Shown: positions 1 to 8,407 of the stretch, in pieces
How the letters are laid out: every line of letters starts with the position of its first letter
Position numbering within the stretch: position 1 is the stretch's first letter
Made by a program: the position numbers and the translations under genes
Assembly (NCBI GenBank): GCA_965220315.1
Contig: CBDCPP010000001.1
Coordinates: 1,426,001 to 1,490,000, forward strand
Length of the DNA stretch: 64,000 bases
Origin: JAPOXK01 sp965220315
GTDB lineage: Bacteria > Chloroflexota > Dehalococcoidia > Bin125
Direction: 5' to 3'
Notes under the pieces: model-generated
Told to the model about the DNA's origin: nothing
Databases searched by the model: none
Seen by the model: the letters and a program-made list of their open reading frames with translations, nothing else

Positions 1-220
1 CGGGGGCAAGCAAAGGAAGCACCCCCCATCACGGAACCCAAGACCAGAGCGTGGCGCTCGAAGTTACGCAAAGTGATGCCCTAGTTCAAGAGCGACTCCG
101 GGGAAGGCATCAGAGTACGATCGCTTTCGCTGCCACGTTCTTGGAGGACAAGCGGACCCGATCGTTCCTTCCAATCAGCAATCAGCGCATGAGTCACCAT
201 AGCTACGGCAGCATGGCCAT

Positions 221-736
221 CTAGCCGCCAGAGTTCTCGCCGTCCCCACCGCCTCCCCGCTTCTTTTTCTGAATAGTGCGGCCTGTTTTCTCCTGCAGCT
301 TCCCAATCGCGCGCCCTTTGTCAGGCGTCGGGTCTCGAATGACCCCATAGATCTCACGGCCTTCGTGGTCTTCGGGGAGGTACTCGGTGATCGGAAGACC
401 TTCCGGATCGCAAAAGAGCAGTCAGTGGCAGTACTTCCACTTCTGCATCTCGTCGCACGGGCAGATCCAGGTCGAGGATTTAACCTCTTCCGCCTTGTCT
501 TCGTAGAAGTTGCACGGGCAGAGGGGTCGCCCGAACTCATCAACATGCTTGGCAAGGCCGATCACCAGCGCTTCAGTGATCCCGGGCTGGGGGTGTAGGG
601 AAGTACCGCTCTTCGCCGTGTAAGAACGGACGAATTTCCACATCCTATTGAGGCTTTTCTCGGAAGCCCCCTGGCGGTCGTCGGCGCTAGGGATGTCAAC
701 CACCGCGAGGCTCTCCTTCTTGCTGTGAGGAGCCAT
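221..736 (-). CDS. ftrB: Ferredoxin:thioredoxin reductase catalytic subunit with in-frame TGA (candidate selenoprotein)
   Basis: Catalytic subunit that passes electrons from ferredoxin through a [4Fe-4S] cluster to a thioredoxin disulfide. The frame shows the family hallmarks in order: SGTSLHPQPGITEALVIGLA, then LCPCNFYEDK, then WICPCDEM, then KYCH. In the family the last motif is CHC followed by LLF or MLF. Here CH is followed by TGA (422-424) and then in frame by LLFCDPEGLPITEYLPEDHE, ending with TAG at 221-223, so readthrough gives 171 residues. The TGA occupies the position of Cys87 in cyanobacterial FTR, the redox cysteine next to the cluster (Cys57 is its partner; the other four cysteines bind the cluster and are all present). 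A hairpin follows the TGA. The ATG at 736 lies 41 nt inside the upstream PAC2 gene, so translation is probably coupled. The C-terminal tail is unusually long and rich in Lys and Gly. Alternatives are a nonsense mutation or sequencing error. Confidence 0.8.
389..409 (-). promoter_or_regulatory. Candidate bacterial SECIS hairpin after the ftrB TGA
   Basis: On the coding strand the segment reads GATCCGGAAGGTCTTCCGATC. CGGAA pairs with TTCCG around a GGTC loop (or CGGAAG with CTTCCG around GT), and GAT pairs with ATC below a one-base bulge. The loop starts 21 nt after the TGA and begins with G. From memory, bacterial SECIS models ask for an apical loop about 16-37 nt from UGA with a G among its first loop bases, and this hairpin fits. 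Short inverted repeats are common in GC-rich coding DNA, so this is supportive and not proof. Confidence 0.5.
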
Positions 737-1610
737 CTTGCTGCGTGCCGCGCAGGAACTGCTCCAAGTCCTCGATCAGCGACTCGGCTGGAGGCAGTTC
801 CTCCGGATGCGGCGTAAGCGGCTCGGAGGAGGCAAGCTGACTGCTGGACGATTCAAGGCGGTGCACATAGGAGGCGAGGTCATCGTCGCGAGCGATCGCG
901 CGGTCGACTTGTTCCTGGAACAGCGGAATCTCCGAGCGCAGCCCGGCAAGCGGAAGAGGCAGATCGAGGATCGTTTGCAGACGCTCGAGCAGCGCCAGTG
1001 AGCCGACGGGATTCGTTGTATCACCGAGGTAGTGCGGCACACTCGCCCAGAGACTGATCGCACCGACATTCCTGCGGCGGCAGTAGTCGTGGAAGACACC
1101 GACGATACCGGTTGGCCCTTCGTAGACAGGTGGACGCATGTTATGTTTCTCCGCCAGTTCAGTGGTGTTAGCGGCACCCCAGACCGCCACTGGCCGCGTA
1201 TGCGGGACGGGCGCGGCGACCGCCGCCAGTGAAATGACAAGCTCGGTACCGAAGGCCTGAACCCCGTCAAACAGCGCCTCCACGTAGCTTCGCCAGCGAT
1301 TGGCCGGTTCGGAGCCGATGGCGATGCCCAAGTCCCGATCGGCGTCGGCCGGAGCACCGTAATAGAAGTCCGTGCTTGGCCAAACGATCTCCCGCTCCCC
1401 ATTGCGGTAGCGGGCGATCGGCCGTGTCACGGAAAAATCATAATAGTTCTCCGGGTCGATGGACCCGCAGGGCTGCGCGTCAATGGCGTTGGCCAGCGTA
1501 CGGAGACCGTGAGTAGCGACACTGCCCGCGTCGCTCCAACCGCCCCAGGCCAGGATCATGGCTGGCGTCCGGAGCGGCGGAGGCTTGTCGAGATGCAGGT
1601 CGGGATGCAT
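696..1610 (-). CDS. PAC2 (proteasome assembly chaperone 2-like) family protein
   Basis: About 300 residues with the layout of bacterial and archaeal PAC2-family proteins: an N-terminal strand-rich start (PAMILAWGGWSDAG), a central segment (GTELVISLAAVAAPVPHTRP), and a later Gly/Pro-rich turn (EGPTGIVGVFHDYC). Molecular function in bacteria is not established, although the fold is shared with proteasome assembly chaperones and members are frequent in actinobacteria and Chloroflexota. An upstream in-frame GTG exists at 1622. I prefer the ATG at 1610 because GGAG lies 6 nt before it. The 3' end overlaps the start of ftrB, so the two are probably co-translated. The C-terminal 40 residues are Ser/Pro/Glu-rich and look disordered. 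Confidence 0.75.
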   Translation of the reverse strand: MHPDLHLDKPPPLRTPAMILAWGGWSDAGSVATHGLRTLANAIDAQPCGSIDPENYYDFSVTRPIARYRNGEREIVWPSTDFYYGAPADADRDLGIAIGSEPANRWRSYVEALFDGVQAFGTELVISLAAVAAPVPHTRPVAVWGAANTTELAEKHNMRPPVYEGPTGIVGVFHDYCRRRNVGAISLWASVPHYLGDTTNPVGSLALLERLQTILDLPLPLAGLRSEIPLFQEQVDRAIARDDDLASYVHRLESSSSQLASSEPLTPHPEELPPAESLIEDLEQFLRGTQQDGSSQQEGEPRGG

Positions 1611-1719
1611 AAGATGCTCCACGAATTATAGCCGAGCTGCCCCACTACAGTAGCGCGGTCGTGCCAGTAGAGTCGCGCACCCTCGCTCGCGTGCTGGCCA
1701 CCGCAGGGCGGGCAAGCGA

Positions 1720-2571
1720 ATGACTAGCGGGAGCAAGAGCATACTGAACTACCAAATCGGTCTCGCCGACTGGGGAGCCCGCGTGCGCGCCAACAACGCA
1801 CAAGTGGAACGCCTCGCCGAGCGGGACGACGGCAGTGACTTCTACGCACCCATCGCCGAGAGATTTCGTGCCGACCCTACCCGCACGGACGATGCGTGCC
1901 TCAACGCCCTGCTGGCGCTGGCGCACCCGCAGGAGACGTGGTTGGACGTCGGTGCGGGAGGTGGCCGCTTCGCGCTGGCGCTGGCCCGCCAAGTCCAACG
2001 GGTCATCGCCGTTGAACCCAGTGAGGCGATGCGGACGGTGTTGGAGGAAATGCGCGTGCAACACGGCATCAAGAACCTCGAGTTGATCGGGGATCGATGG
2101 CCCCTACAGCGCGCGCTGCAAACGGATGTCGCGTTGATCACGCATGTCGGCTATGACATTGAGGCGATCGGCCCCTTCCTAGAAGCGTTCGAGACGGCGG
2201 CGAAACGGCTTTGCGTCGCCCTCCTGCTCGAGCGAGCACCGGGCGCGGCGTTCGCGGGCTTGTGGAAGGCCGTTCATGGATCGCCCTACGCGCCGTTGCC
2301 GGCGCTACCCGAGTTCGTGCGCCTGCTCGAAGCACGAGGCCGCCGTCCTGAGTTGCGGAAAGTAACGGAACGGACTTGGGGCTTCGACTCGTGGGAGACG
2401 GCGATCAGCGATGTCCGCCGACGGCTGTGGCTACGTGCAAGGTCGACCAAAGAGTGTCTGCTACTGCAGGTGATCGCTGATCACCTTGTCGCGTGCGGCG
2501 ACGGCTACGAACTCAAAGGGCCAGCGGATGACGTCGTGCTCGTGACCTGGACGCCAAGCGAACAGCTATGA
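1720..2571 (+). CDS. Class I SAM-dependent methyltransferase
   Basis: 283 residues. The SAM-binding motif I is clear at residues 75-83 (LDVGAGGGR), followed by an acidic residue ending the next strand (VIAVEPSEAM), typical of the UbiE/Methyltransf_11 type. The substrate cannot be told from sequence. The last few codons overlap the end of the convergent SDR gene (2566-2571), so the two genes are tail to tail. The start ATG has only a weak purine-rich leader (GGGCAAGCGA). The N-terminal 40 residues before the fold carry charged and Asn-rich sequence and may be substrate specific. Confidence 0.8.
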   Translation: MTSGSKSILNYQIGLADWGARVRANNAQVERLAERDDGSDFYAPIAERFRADPTRTDDACLNALLALAHPQETWLDVGAGGGRFALALARQVQRVIAVEPSEAMRTVLEEMRVQHGIKNLELIGDRWPLQRALQTDVALITHVGYDIEAIGPFLEAFETAAKRLCVALLLERAPGAAFAGLWKAVHGSPYAPLPALPEFVRLLEARGRRPELRKVTERTWGFDSWETAISDVRRRLWLRARSTKECLLLQVIADHLVACGDGYELKGPADDVVLVTWTPSEQL

Positions 2572-3456
2572 CGGAGAAGCTTCTGAACGAGCCGCCTTGA
2601 AATAGGCGCCGGGGAAGCCGTCGTTGTCCATCGTCTGCATCGCCTCTTCAAACTCCTCGTCCGACATACGAGCGCGCATCCCTAGGACAAGAGCGGCTTC
2701 GTCGCCGATAGGGAGACGGAGCGGGAGCGGGTCCACCGTCTCGACCAGGTCAGCGATCGTCGAACCGACGGTACGGGGGCCGGGTCGCTGGCCAGCATAC
2801 CCTTGGTGCCCTCGGATGAGCGCATTGCAAGGGCCATCGTAGGGGCTGTCACCTTCCCGCAGTTTGCGGGCAAGGACCATGTTGTCGAACTGTGCCCCGG
2901 TATGCTGCGTCCCCGGCTCAACAATCACGACATCGATCCCCCAGGGCGCAACCTCAAAGCGGAGCGCTTCGCTCATGGCTTCGAGCGCCCACTTGGAGGC
3001 ACAGTACGCGCCGAAGGCAGGACCGGTCATACGGCCGGCGACCGAGGAAACATTGATGATCTTGCCCTTTCTGCGCTGGCGCATGGCGGGCAGGACAGCT
3101 TGCGCCGTGCGCACGCTGCCGATCACGTTCGTGTCGAGCTGGCTGGCAAACTCGTCCTCGGCAAGGTCCTCAATGGCTCCCAACAAGAGATAACCGGCGT
3201 TGTTCACCAGCGCATCGATACGGCCGTGCCGTTCAAGCACCATCGTAACGACGGCGTCGATCGAGGTGCGGTCCGTGACATCAAGATGATGGACTTCGAG
3301 ATTGTCGCCCATCGACTGAGCGACAGCGGCGCCACTGCGCTCGTGGTCGCGCATGGTGGCGATCACTTGGTGGCCTCGGACCGCGAGTTCCCGGGCGGCG
3401 GCGGCACCGAAACCGCTGGAGCTGCCGGTGAGAATGACGACTTGGGGACTGGCCAT
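2566..3456 (-). CDS. Short-chain dehydrogenase/reductase, paralogue 4 of 4
   Basis: Classical SDR of 296 residues. It has the cofactor motif TGSSSGFG at 10-17, NNAG at 85-88, catalytic Ser138, and Y151-x3-K155 in YCASKWALEA. The Arg following the second strand (ATMRDHER) suggests NADP(H) preference. It is the last gene of a run of four same-strand paralogues (up to 6302). All four carry a similar C-terminal tail of about 50 residues ending in a (D/E)GFPGxxF motif not found in ordinary 250-residue SDRs. The substrate is unknown. The nearby aldehyde oxidoreductase is consistent with alcohol/aldehyde or carbonyl metabolism, but that is only context. Confidence 0.85.
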   Translation of the reverse strand: MASPQVVILTGSSSGFGAAAARELAVRGHQVIATMRDHERSGAAVAQSMGDNLEVHHLDVTDRTSIDAVVTMVLERHGRIDALVNNAGYLLLGAIEDLAEDEFASQLDTNVIGSVRTAQAVLPAMRQRRKGKIINVSSVAGRMTGPAFGAYCASKWALEAMSEALRFEVAPWGIDVVIVEPGTQHTGAQFDNMVLARKLREGDSPYDGPCNALIRGHQGYAGQRPGPRTVGSTIADLVETVDPLPLRLPIGDEAALVLGMRARMSDEEFEEAMQTMDNDGFPGAYFKAARSEASPS

Positions 3457-3518
3457 GGGGTTCCTTCAAGCGCTTGCCGGCGCCCATCGCCGACTCCGCC
3501 CTGCTCGACGCGGGGCTA

Positions 3519-4430
3519 CTAAGAGACGGGGACGGGGGGATTCTCCTCGATCGTACCGAACCAGGACCCAGGGAAACCTTCGTTGCGCATGCCGCTGATC
3601 ATCGCCTCGAATTCGTCGTGACTCATGCGCTCGCGGAGGGGCATCACCCGGTGGACGTCGAAGCCAACGGGGATGTGCAGGGCCAATGGGTCTGGGAATT
3701 CAATAGCGTCAGCGATGTTGCAGGCGACGGTGCGCACACCGGGATTGAGATTGGCCCGAACCTTCTCACCCTCAACGAAGGCCTCGCAGGGCGCTTGGTA
3801 GGCACTCGTGCCGTCCTGCAGCTTCTGGGTGACGAAGGTGCTCTTGAACTGTATCTCAGTCCGGTAGGCGCCCATCACGATAAGGCTGACCTCGATGCCG
3901 AGGGGCGCGAGTTCGTAGCGCAGCGATGCCATGAGCCCCTCCAGCGCCCATTTGGAAGCACAGTAGCTGCCGAAGGCAGGCCCGGCGATACGACCGGCGA
4001 GCGAAGACACCGTGATGATCTTGCCACTCCGTTGCCGGCGCATAGCGGGCAGGACGGCTTGCGTCATGCGCATCTGGCCCGTGAGGTTCGTATTGAAGAG
4101 GTCGTGAATCTCCTGATCCACGACCTCTTCAATAGCGCCAATCAGGAGGAGCGCAGCATTGTTCACCAGGGCATCGATGCGGCCGTGTTGCTCCAGAGCG
4201 AAAGCAGCAGCGGCCTCCGTAGCGCTGCGGGTAGTGATGTCGCATGCGGCGATTTGGATATTGGTTTCGAAACCCTGAACTACAGCAGGACCGTCACGGT
4301 CCGGATTGCGCATGGTCGCGATAACCTGATGGCCGCGAGAGGCGAGTTCACGGGCAGTCTCGCGGCCGACACCGCGAGAGGCACCCGTGACGATGACGAC
4401 ACGAGGAGTGAGCTTCTCTACGACTTCCAT
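3519..4430 (-). CDS. Short-chain dehydrogenase/reductase, paralogue 3 of 4
   Basis: 303 residues. The Rossmann motif TGASRGVG is at 15-22, the catalytic triad is Ser143, Tyr156 and Lys160 (SYCASKWALEG), and the usual NNAG is NNAA (90-93), a mild deviation. The C-terminal tail RNEGFPGSWF matches the other members of the array. It starts about 10 residues upstream relative to its paralogues (MEVVEKLTPR). It lies between two paralogues with 28 nt to the upstream gene and 62 nt to the downstream gene, consistent with one operon. The low overall identity to its neighbours visible by eye suggests old duplications and not a recent amplification. Confidence 0.85.
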   Translation of the reverse strand: MEVVEKLTPRVVIVTGASRGVGRETARELASRGHQVIATMRNPDRDGPAVVQGFETNIQIAACDITTRSATEAAAAFALEQHGRIDALVNNAALLLIGAIEEVVDQEIHDLFNTNLTGQMRMTQAVLPAMRRQRSGKIITVSSLAGRIAGPAFGSYCASKWALEGLMASLRYELAPLGIEVSLIVMGAYRTEIQFKSTFVTQKLQDGTSAYQAPCEAFVEGEKVRANLNPGVRTVACNIADAIEFPDPLALHIPVGFDVHRVMPLRERMSHDEFEAMISGMRNEGFPGSWFGTIEENPPVPVS

Positions 4431-4458
4431 AAGCGGACCTCTCCCAGCTTTGAGATGG

Positions 4459-5346
4459 CTAGCCGACGCCTTGTTCTTCGACAGCCCGAAAGTAGGAGCC
4501 TGGGAAGCCTTCGTCGCGCAAAGAGGTGAGAAATCCCTCCCACTCGTCGTCTGTCATCAAGCTACGCTGCTGACTAACGCGGATCGCGTCGTCTCCGATG
4601 GGGACGCGCAGTGGCAGCGGTTCTGCGATCTCGACCAGGTCGGCGAGCTGGGAGGCGACGCTGCGTGGGCCCTGGCGGCGATTAGCGACGGCCCGGAGAC
4701 CCTTGATGAGCGCCTCAATGGGACCCTGATACTGACTGCGGCCTTCGCGGACGGCCGCGATAGCGGAGATATTGCCGTGAAGCATCTCCGTATTGACGAC
4801 CCCCGGCTCCACAGCGACAACCTGGATGTTCCAGGGCTGAAGCTCATAGCGGAGCGCTTCCGTGATCGCCTCGAGCGCGAACTTGGAGGCACAGTAGCCA
4901 CCCACTGCGGGGCCACCGATCAACCCTGCCACAGAAGAGACGTTAATGATCTTACCGCTGCCTCGCGCTCGCATGCCGGGAGCAACGGCGCCGATAACGC
5001 GCATCACGCCAACAACGTTGACGTCCAAGACGTGATGGAGCTCTGCATCCGTGATCTCCTCCACGGCGCCGAAGAGGCTAACGCCGGCATTACTGATCAG
5101 GGCGTCGATCCGGCCGTGTTGGTCGAGGGCGGCGGAGACGGCGGTATTGATAGTACTCGCGTCCGTCACGTCGAGCCGCTGGGGATAGATGCGGCCCGCG
5201 TACCCTTCGATGAGAGCCGGAGCATCGCGGTCCGGGTTGCGCATGGTCGCGATCACTGTATGGCCGCGCTCGGCGAGCTCTCGCGTAGTGGCAGCACCGA
5301 AGCCCTGCGAAGCGCCGGTAATCAGAACGACTTGCGGATCAGCCAT
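4459..5346 (-). CDS. Short-chain dehydrogenase/reductase, paralogue 2 of 4
   Basis: 295 residues. Motifs are TGASQGFG (10-17), SNAG in place of NNAG (85-88), Ser138, and Tyr151/Lys155 in YCASKFALEA. The Asn-to-Ser change in the first position of NNAG is uncommon, although the motif mainly stabilises the central sheet. The tail reads RDEGFPGSYF like its neighbours. The N-terminus MADPQVVLITG aligns with MASPQVVILTG and MADSKVVLITG of the paralogues, which supports all three start choices. Confidence 0.85.
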   Translation of the reverse strand: MADPQVVLITGASQGFGAATTRELAERGHTVIATMRNPDRDAPALIEGYAGRIYPQRLDVTDASTINTAVSAALDQHGRIDALISNAGVSLFGAVEEITDAELHHVLDVNVVGVMRVIGAVAPGMRARGSGKIINVSSVAGLIGGPAVGGYCASKFALEAITEALRYELQPWNIQVVAVEPGVVNTEMLHGNISAIAAVREGRSQYQGPIEALIKGLRAVANRRQGPRSVASQLADLVEIAEPLPLRVPIGDDAIRVSQQRSLMTDDEWEGFLTSLRDEGFPGSYFRAVEEQGVG

Positions 5347-5402
5347 AGAGATCGCTCCCGTCGTGGTTACGAAGAATCGGGACAGCGCGCTGACCGCTGG
5401 TG

Positions 5403-6302
5403 CTAGCCGAAGTGCTGGGCACGCGCCGCCCGCTCGTTCTTAAAGAACCCGAAGGGGTAGCCCTCCTGGTCTGTGGTCCAGAGCATGGTTTCCCACTCGT
5501 CATCGCTCATTGCAGCTCGGTTAGTGAACGCCCGGATTGTATCCTCACCGACAGGAACCCGCAGAGGCAGCGGCTGCTCGTCGATCTCGATCAGGTCTGC
5601 CATCTGCACGGCGTTAAGACGGCCCCCGGGTCGGCCGGACGCGACCTTTCGAACTTCGTCAAGCATGCCTTGCATGGTTTCCTGATATTCACTGGTTCCA
5701 TCATTGAAGGCGCCCGAAGTGTCGAACGACCGCCACTGGTTATCCGTCTTGACGATCCCGGGCGCCACGAGGCACACCTGGATTCCGTGCCGCGCCAGCT
5801 CGTAGCGGGTCGCCTCGGAGACAGCTTCCAATGCGGTCTTCGTCGCGCAATAGACCCCAAACAAGGGACCGATCAAGCGGGCGGCGATCGAGGTGACGTT
5901 GAGGATCTTGCCGCCCCCACTCTCTCGCATGATCGGCGTGGCAGCGCGCATCATCCGGATCACGCCGTAGAGATTCGTATCAAAGACCTGCTGGATCTCC
6001 TCCTCGGTCTGCTCCAAAACAGCGCCATAAGTCGTATAGCCAGCGTTGTTCACCAGCGCGTCCAGCCGCCCGCACTTCTCCTTAGTGAAAGCGAACGCCG
6101 CATCAATGCTGGATTGGTCGGTGACATCGCACCGAACCACGTCCATGCTCGCCTCGAATCCGGCCTGAACACGCGGGCCGTCCCGATCGGGATTCCGCAT
6201 CGTGGCGATAACATGGTGGCCACGGGCGGCGAGCTCTCGTGCAGTGTCAGCGCCGATGCCGGTGGACGTGCCTGTAATCAGGACGACTTTCGAGTCGGCC
6301 AT
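5403..6302 (-). CDS. Short-chain dehydrogenase/reductase, paralogue 1 of 4
   Basis: First gene of the SDR array. An in-frame ATG exists at 6320, but the ATG at 6302 gives MADSKVVLITG, matching the paralogues, and has AAGGGAGT a few bases upstream, so I chose it. Counted from the longer start, TGTSTGIG is at 16-23, NNAG at 91-94, and Tyr157/Lys161 in VYCATKTALEA. The catalytic Ser lies in NVTSIAA. The tail motif is the most divergent (DQEGYPFGFF). Transcription of all four probably starts in the 100 bp between this gene and the AOR gene. Confidence 0.85.
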   Translation of the reverse strand: MADSKVVLITGTSTGIGADTARELAARGHHVIATMRNPDRDGPRVQAGFEASMDVVRCDVTDQSSIDAAFAFTKEKCGRLDALVNNAGYTTYGAVLEQTEEEIQQVFDTNLYGVIRMMRAATPIMRESGGGKILNVTSIAARLIGPLFGVYCATKTALEAVSEATRYELARHGIQVCLVAPGIVKTDNQWRSFDTSGAFNDGTSEYQETMQGMLDEVRKVASGRPGGRLNAVQMADLIEIDEQPLPLRVPVGEDTIRAFTNRAAMSDDEWETMLWTTDQEGYPFGFFKNERAARAQHFG

Positions 6303-6408
6303 TGAGACTCCCTTCGCCAAGTACTAACAGCAGCCAGCAGTATAGAGCGCATCCCAGCGAGCGTACTCTCGGCGGGGGTCAGGGTAACGATGTCACCCCC
6401 ATGTCGGC

Positions 6409-8271
6409 CTAGGCATGGACGATGTCCGCGACGTCCTTCAGGCCAAGCTCCTCAAGTTTCGCGCGGCTGGGCACAGTGGTCTCCTGATCCCAGTCGCAGG
6501 CCGCTAGAAAGTCCCGCTGCATCGTGTCGACGTCGATCGTCACGCCCTCAAGCGGACCCACGGTCTGCACGGCGTCGCCAGCTCCGACCATACGCGCGGG
6601 AATCGCTCGCTTCGCCGGGTTGTTGCCCTCACGTACCTCAAAGGCCATCCGCAGATTTCCGATCCGCTCGCCCGTCTTTTGCAACTCCTCAGCCGTGACA
6701 CCCCAATCGGTGACCTGATTGATCCATTCGGTGAAACGCTCCGTAGGCGCCGCCGACATGATGAACATGCACATGCCCGTCGCGTTGACGACATGCATGT
6801 ACTCAGCGGCACCTTTGTGGTGATCGCCCCGGTTGGTGTAATCCTGCTTCTCCTTGGGAGCCCGCGGGTATCTCACTCCTAAGTTTTTTGCGTCGTACTG
6901 CGTGTGGCGCCCGGGAGTCGGGTCGAGCTTGTAGGCAGTGAAATATTCCGGCTGGAGCTTAGGGTCGTGCATCGGCAGCTCTTCGCCACCGATGTGGATC
7001 GCATATTCCTCGGAACCTTTCCCGATCTTCTCCGCAGCCACCTTCACTCCATCTGCAAGTACATCCCCAATGCCACGGCGCTCGCCGATCATCTTGAGCA
7101 GCTCGATCATCGCCTCGTCGTTGCCCCAACGCAGCTCGAGACCGTCCGTATCCTCCTGGGTAAGGATGCCGTTTTCGAAGCACTCGATCGCAAAGGAGAT
7201 CGTGGCTCCGACGCTGATGGTGTCGATGCCGTACTCATTTGAAAGATGGTTCGCATAGATCAGTGCGTCTAGGTCGTTGATCAGGTTCATCGTCCCGAAA
7301 GAGCCCATGGTTTCATACTCGGGGCGGTGGGTATGGCGCGGGTAGGGGTACTGGCTATTCGTGGACTCGACACTCTCCGCTCCGCACGCCAGCGGGCAGT
7401 GCCAGCAGGCGTAGTGCTTCTCCATCTTCTCGTTGACGACCCGGCCTTTCAGGCCAGCAACATCCTCGAACACCTCCACCCCAACGCCTCCCCAATTCTG
7501 CACGGGCGAGTCTCCACTGTGGGCAGATTTCGCGGTGATGCCGGTCGTGCCGACGGAGCGGAAGAAATCGCGCACCGGAGCCACAAAGTCGTCCAGAGAA
7601 GACCGCATCACCTGACGCGCCTCTTTATCGTGTTGGCGGATCATTTGGCGGCTGGACTTGACCACCACCGCCTTCAGCTTCTTGGACCCCATCACCGCGC
7701 CAACTCCAGAGCGGGCCGCGAGCCGCCCGTGATCATTGCAGATCCCCGCCATGTAGGAGAGGTTCTCCCCACTCTGCCCGATCACGGCGACCGACGCCTT
7801 TTTGCCGTGCTTCTCTTTGAGCTGTTTTTCGACAGTGATTGCATCGGTGCCCCAATACTCTGCGGCATCCTCAATGCTCACTTCACCGTCATCAATGAAA
7901 ATGTAGACCGGCCTGTCCGCTTGGCCGTAGAACAAGATCCCGTCCCAACCCGCGAACTTCAGATACGGACCGAAATCACCGCCGCAGTTGGCGTCGCCCC
8001 AGCCACCCGTCGCGGGGCTCTTACACACAGCCTGGAAGCGGTTGCCGAAGATCGGCGTCCCGGTCATGAGGCCGGAGATCAAGCCGAGCACGTTATCCGG
8101 GCCCAGCGGATCGGCGCCTTTGGGAATCCGATCGAAGAGCAGGCGCACGCCGATCCCATACCCGCCAAGGAAGTCGCGGTACATCTGCTCCGGAAGCTCC
8201 TCTGGAGTGATCTCCCCAGAGCCTAAATTGACGTTCAAGATCTTGCCGTTGTACGCGCGCTCTTCGGCCAT
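6409..8271 (-). CDS. Tungsten-type aldehyde:ferredoxin oxidoreductase
   Basis: 620 residues, the normal length for the AOR family, which oxidises aldehydes to acids with ferredoxin using a tungsto-bispterin cofactor and one [4Fe-4S] cluster. Cluster ligands are visible as Cys289, Cys292 and Cys296 (ACWHCPLACG) and Cys501 (NATGMCMF), almost exactly the positions in the Pyrococcus furiosus enzyme. The N-terminal pterin-binding region (NRFQAVCKSPATGGWGDANC) is conserved. It could feed the same ferredoxin pool that the FTR gene at 0.2 kb draws on. It lies 107 bp upstream of the SDR array on the same strand, which suggests joint aldehyde/alcohol chemistry. Substrate is not predictable, and molybdenum instead of tungsten cannot be excluded. 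Confidence 0.9.
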   Translation of the reverse strand: MAEERAYNGKILNVNLGSGEITPEELPEQMYRDFLGGYGIGVRLLFDRIPKGADPLGPDNVLGLISGLMTGTPIFGNRFQAVCKSPATGGWGDANCGGDFGPYLKFAGWDGILFYGQADRPVYIFIDDGEVSIEDAAEYWGTDAITVEKQLKEKHGKKASVAVIGQSGENLSYMAGICNDHGRLAARSGVGAVMGSKKLKAVVVKSSRQMIRQHDKEARQVMRSSLDDFVAPVRDFFRSVGTTGITAKSAHSGDSPVQNWGGVGVEVFEDVAGLKGRVVNEKMEKHYACWHCPLACGAESVESTNSQYPYPRHTHRPEYETMGSFGTMNLINDLDALIYANHLSNEYGIDTISVGATISFAIECFENGILTQEDTDGLELRWGNDEAMIELLKMIGERRGIGDVLADGVKVAAEKIGKGSEEYAIHIGGEELPMHDPKLQPEYFTAYKLDPTPGRHTQYDAKNLGVRYPRAPKEKQDYTNRGDHHKGAAEYMHVVNATGMCMFIMSAAPTERFTEWINQVTDWGVTAEELQKTGERIGNLRMAFEVREGNNPAKRAIPARMVGAGDAVQTVGPLEGVTIDVDTMQRDFLAACDWDQETTVPSRAKLEELGLKDVADIVHA

Positions 8272-8407
8272 GGTGCACCCTTTCCCAAAGATTTAGGAAA
8301 CCCACGCTCGCTCAAGCGCAAGTCAATATGATTATCCGGGTCGGAACGAGGAGGGCGCAACCCGCAAGTCAGAGAAGGACGGATCCGTCAAGGCTGATGA
8401 AGCGCAG

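Noticed and set aside
221..736. Reassigned TGA codon (TGA = Trp or Gly) in this organism
   Set aside because: TGA ends lspA, rluD and other genes here, with overlapping downstream starts, so it is a normal stop.
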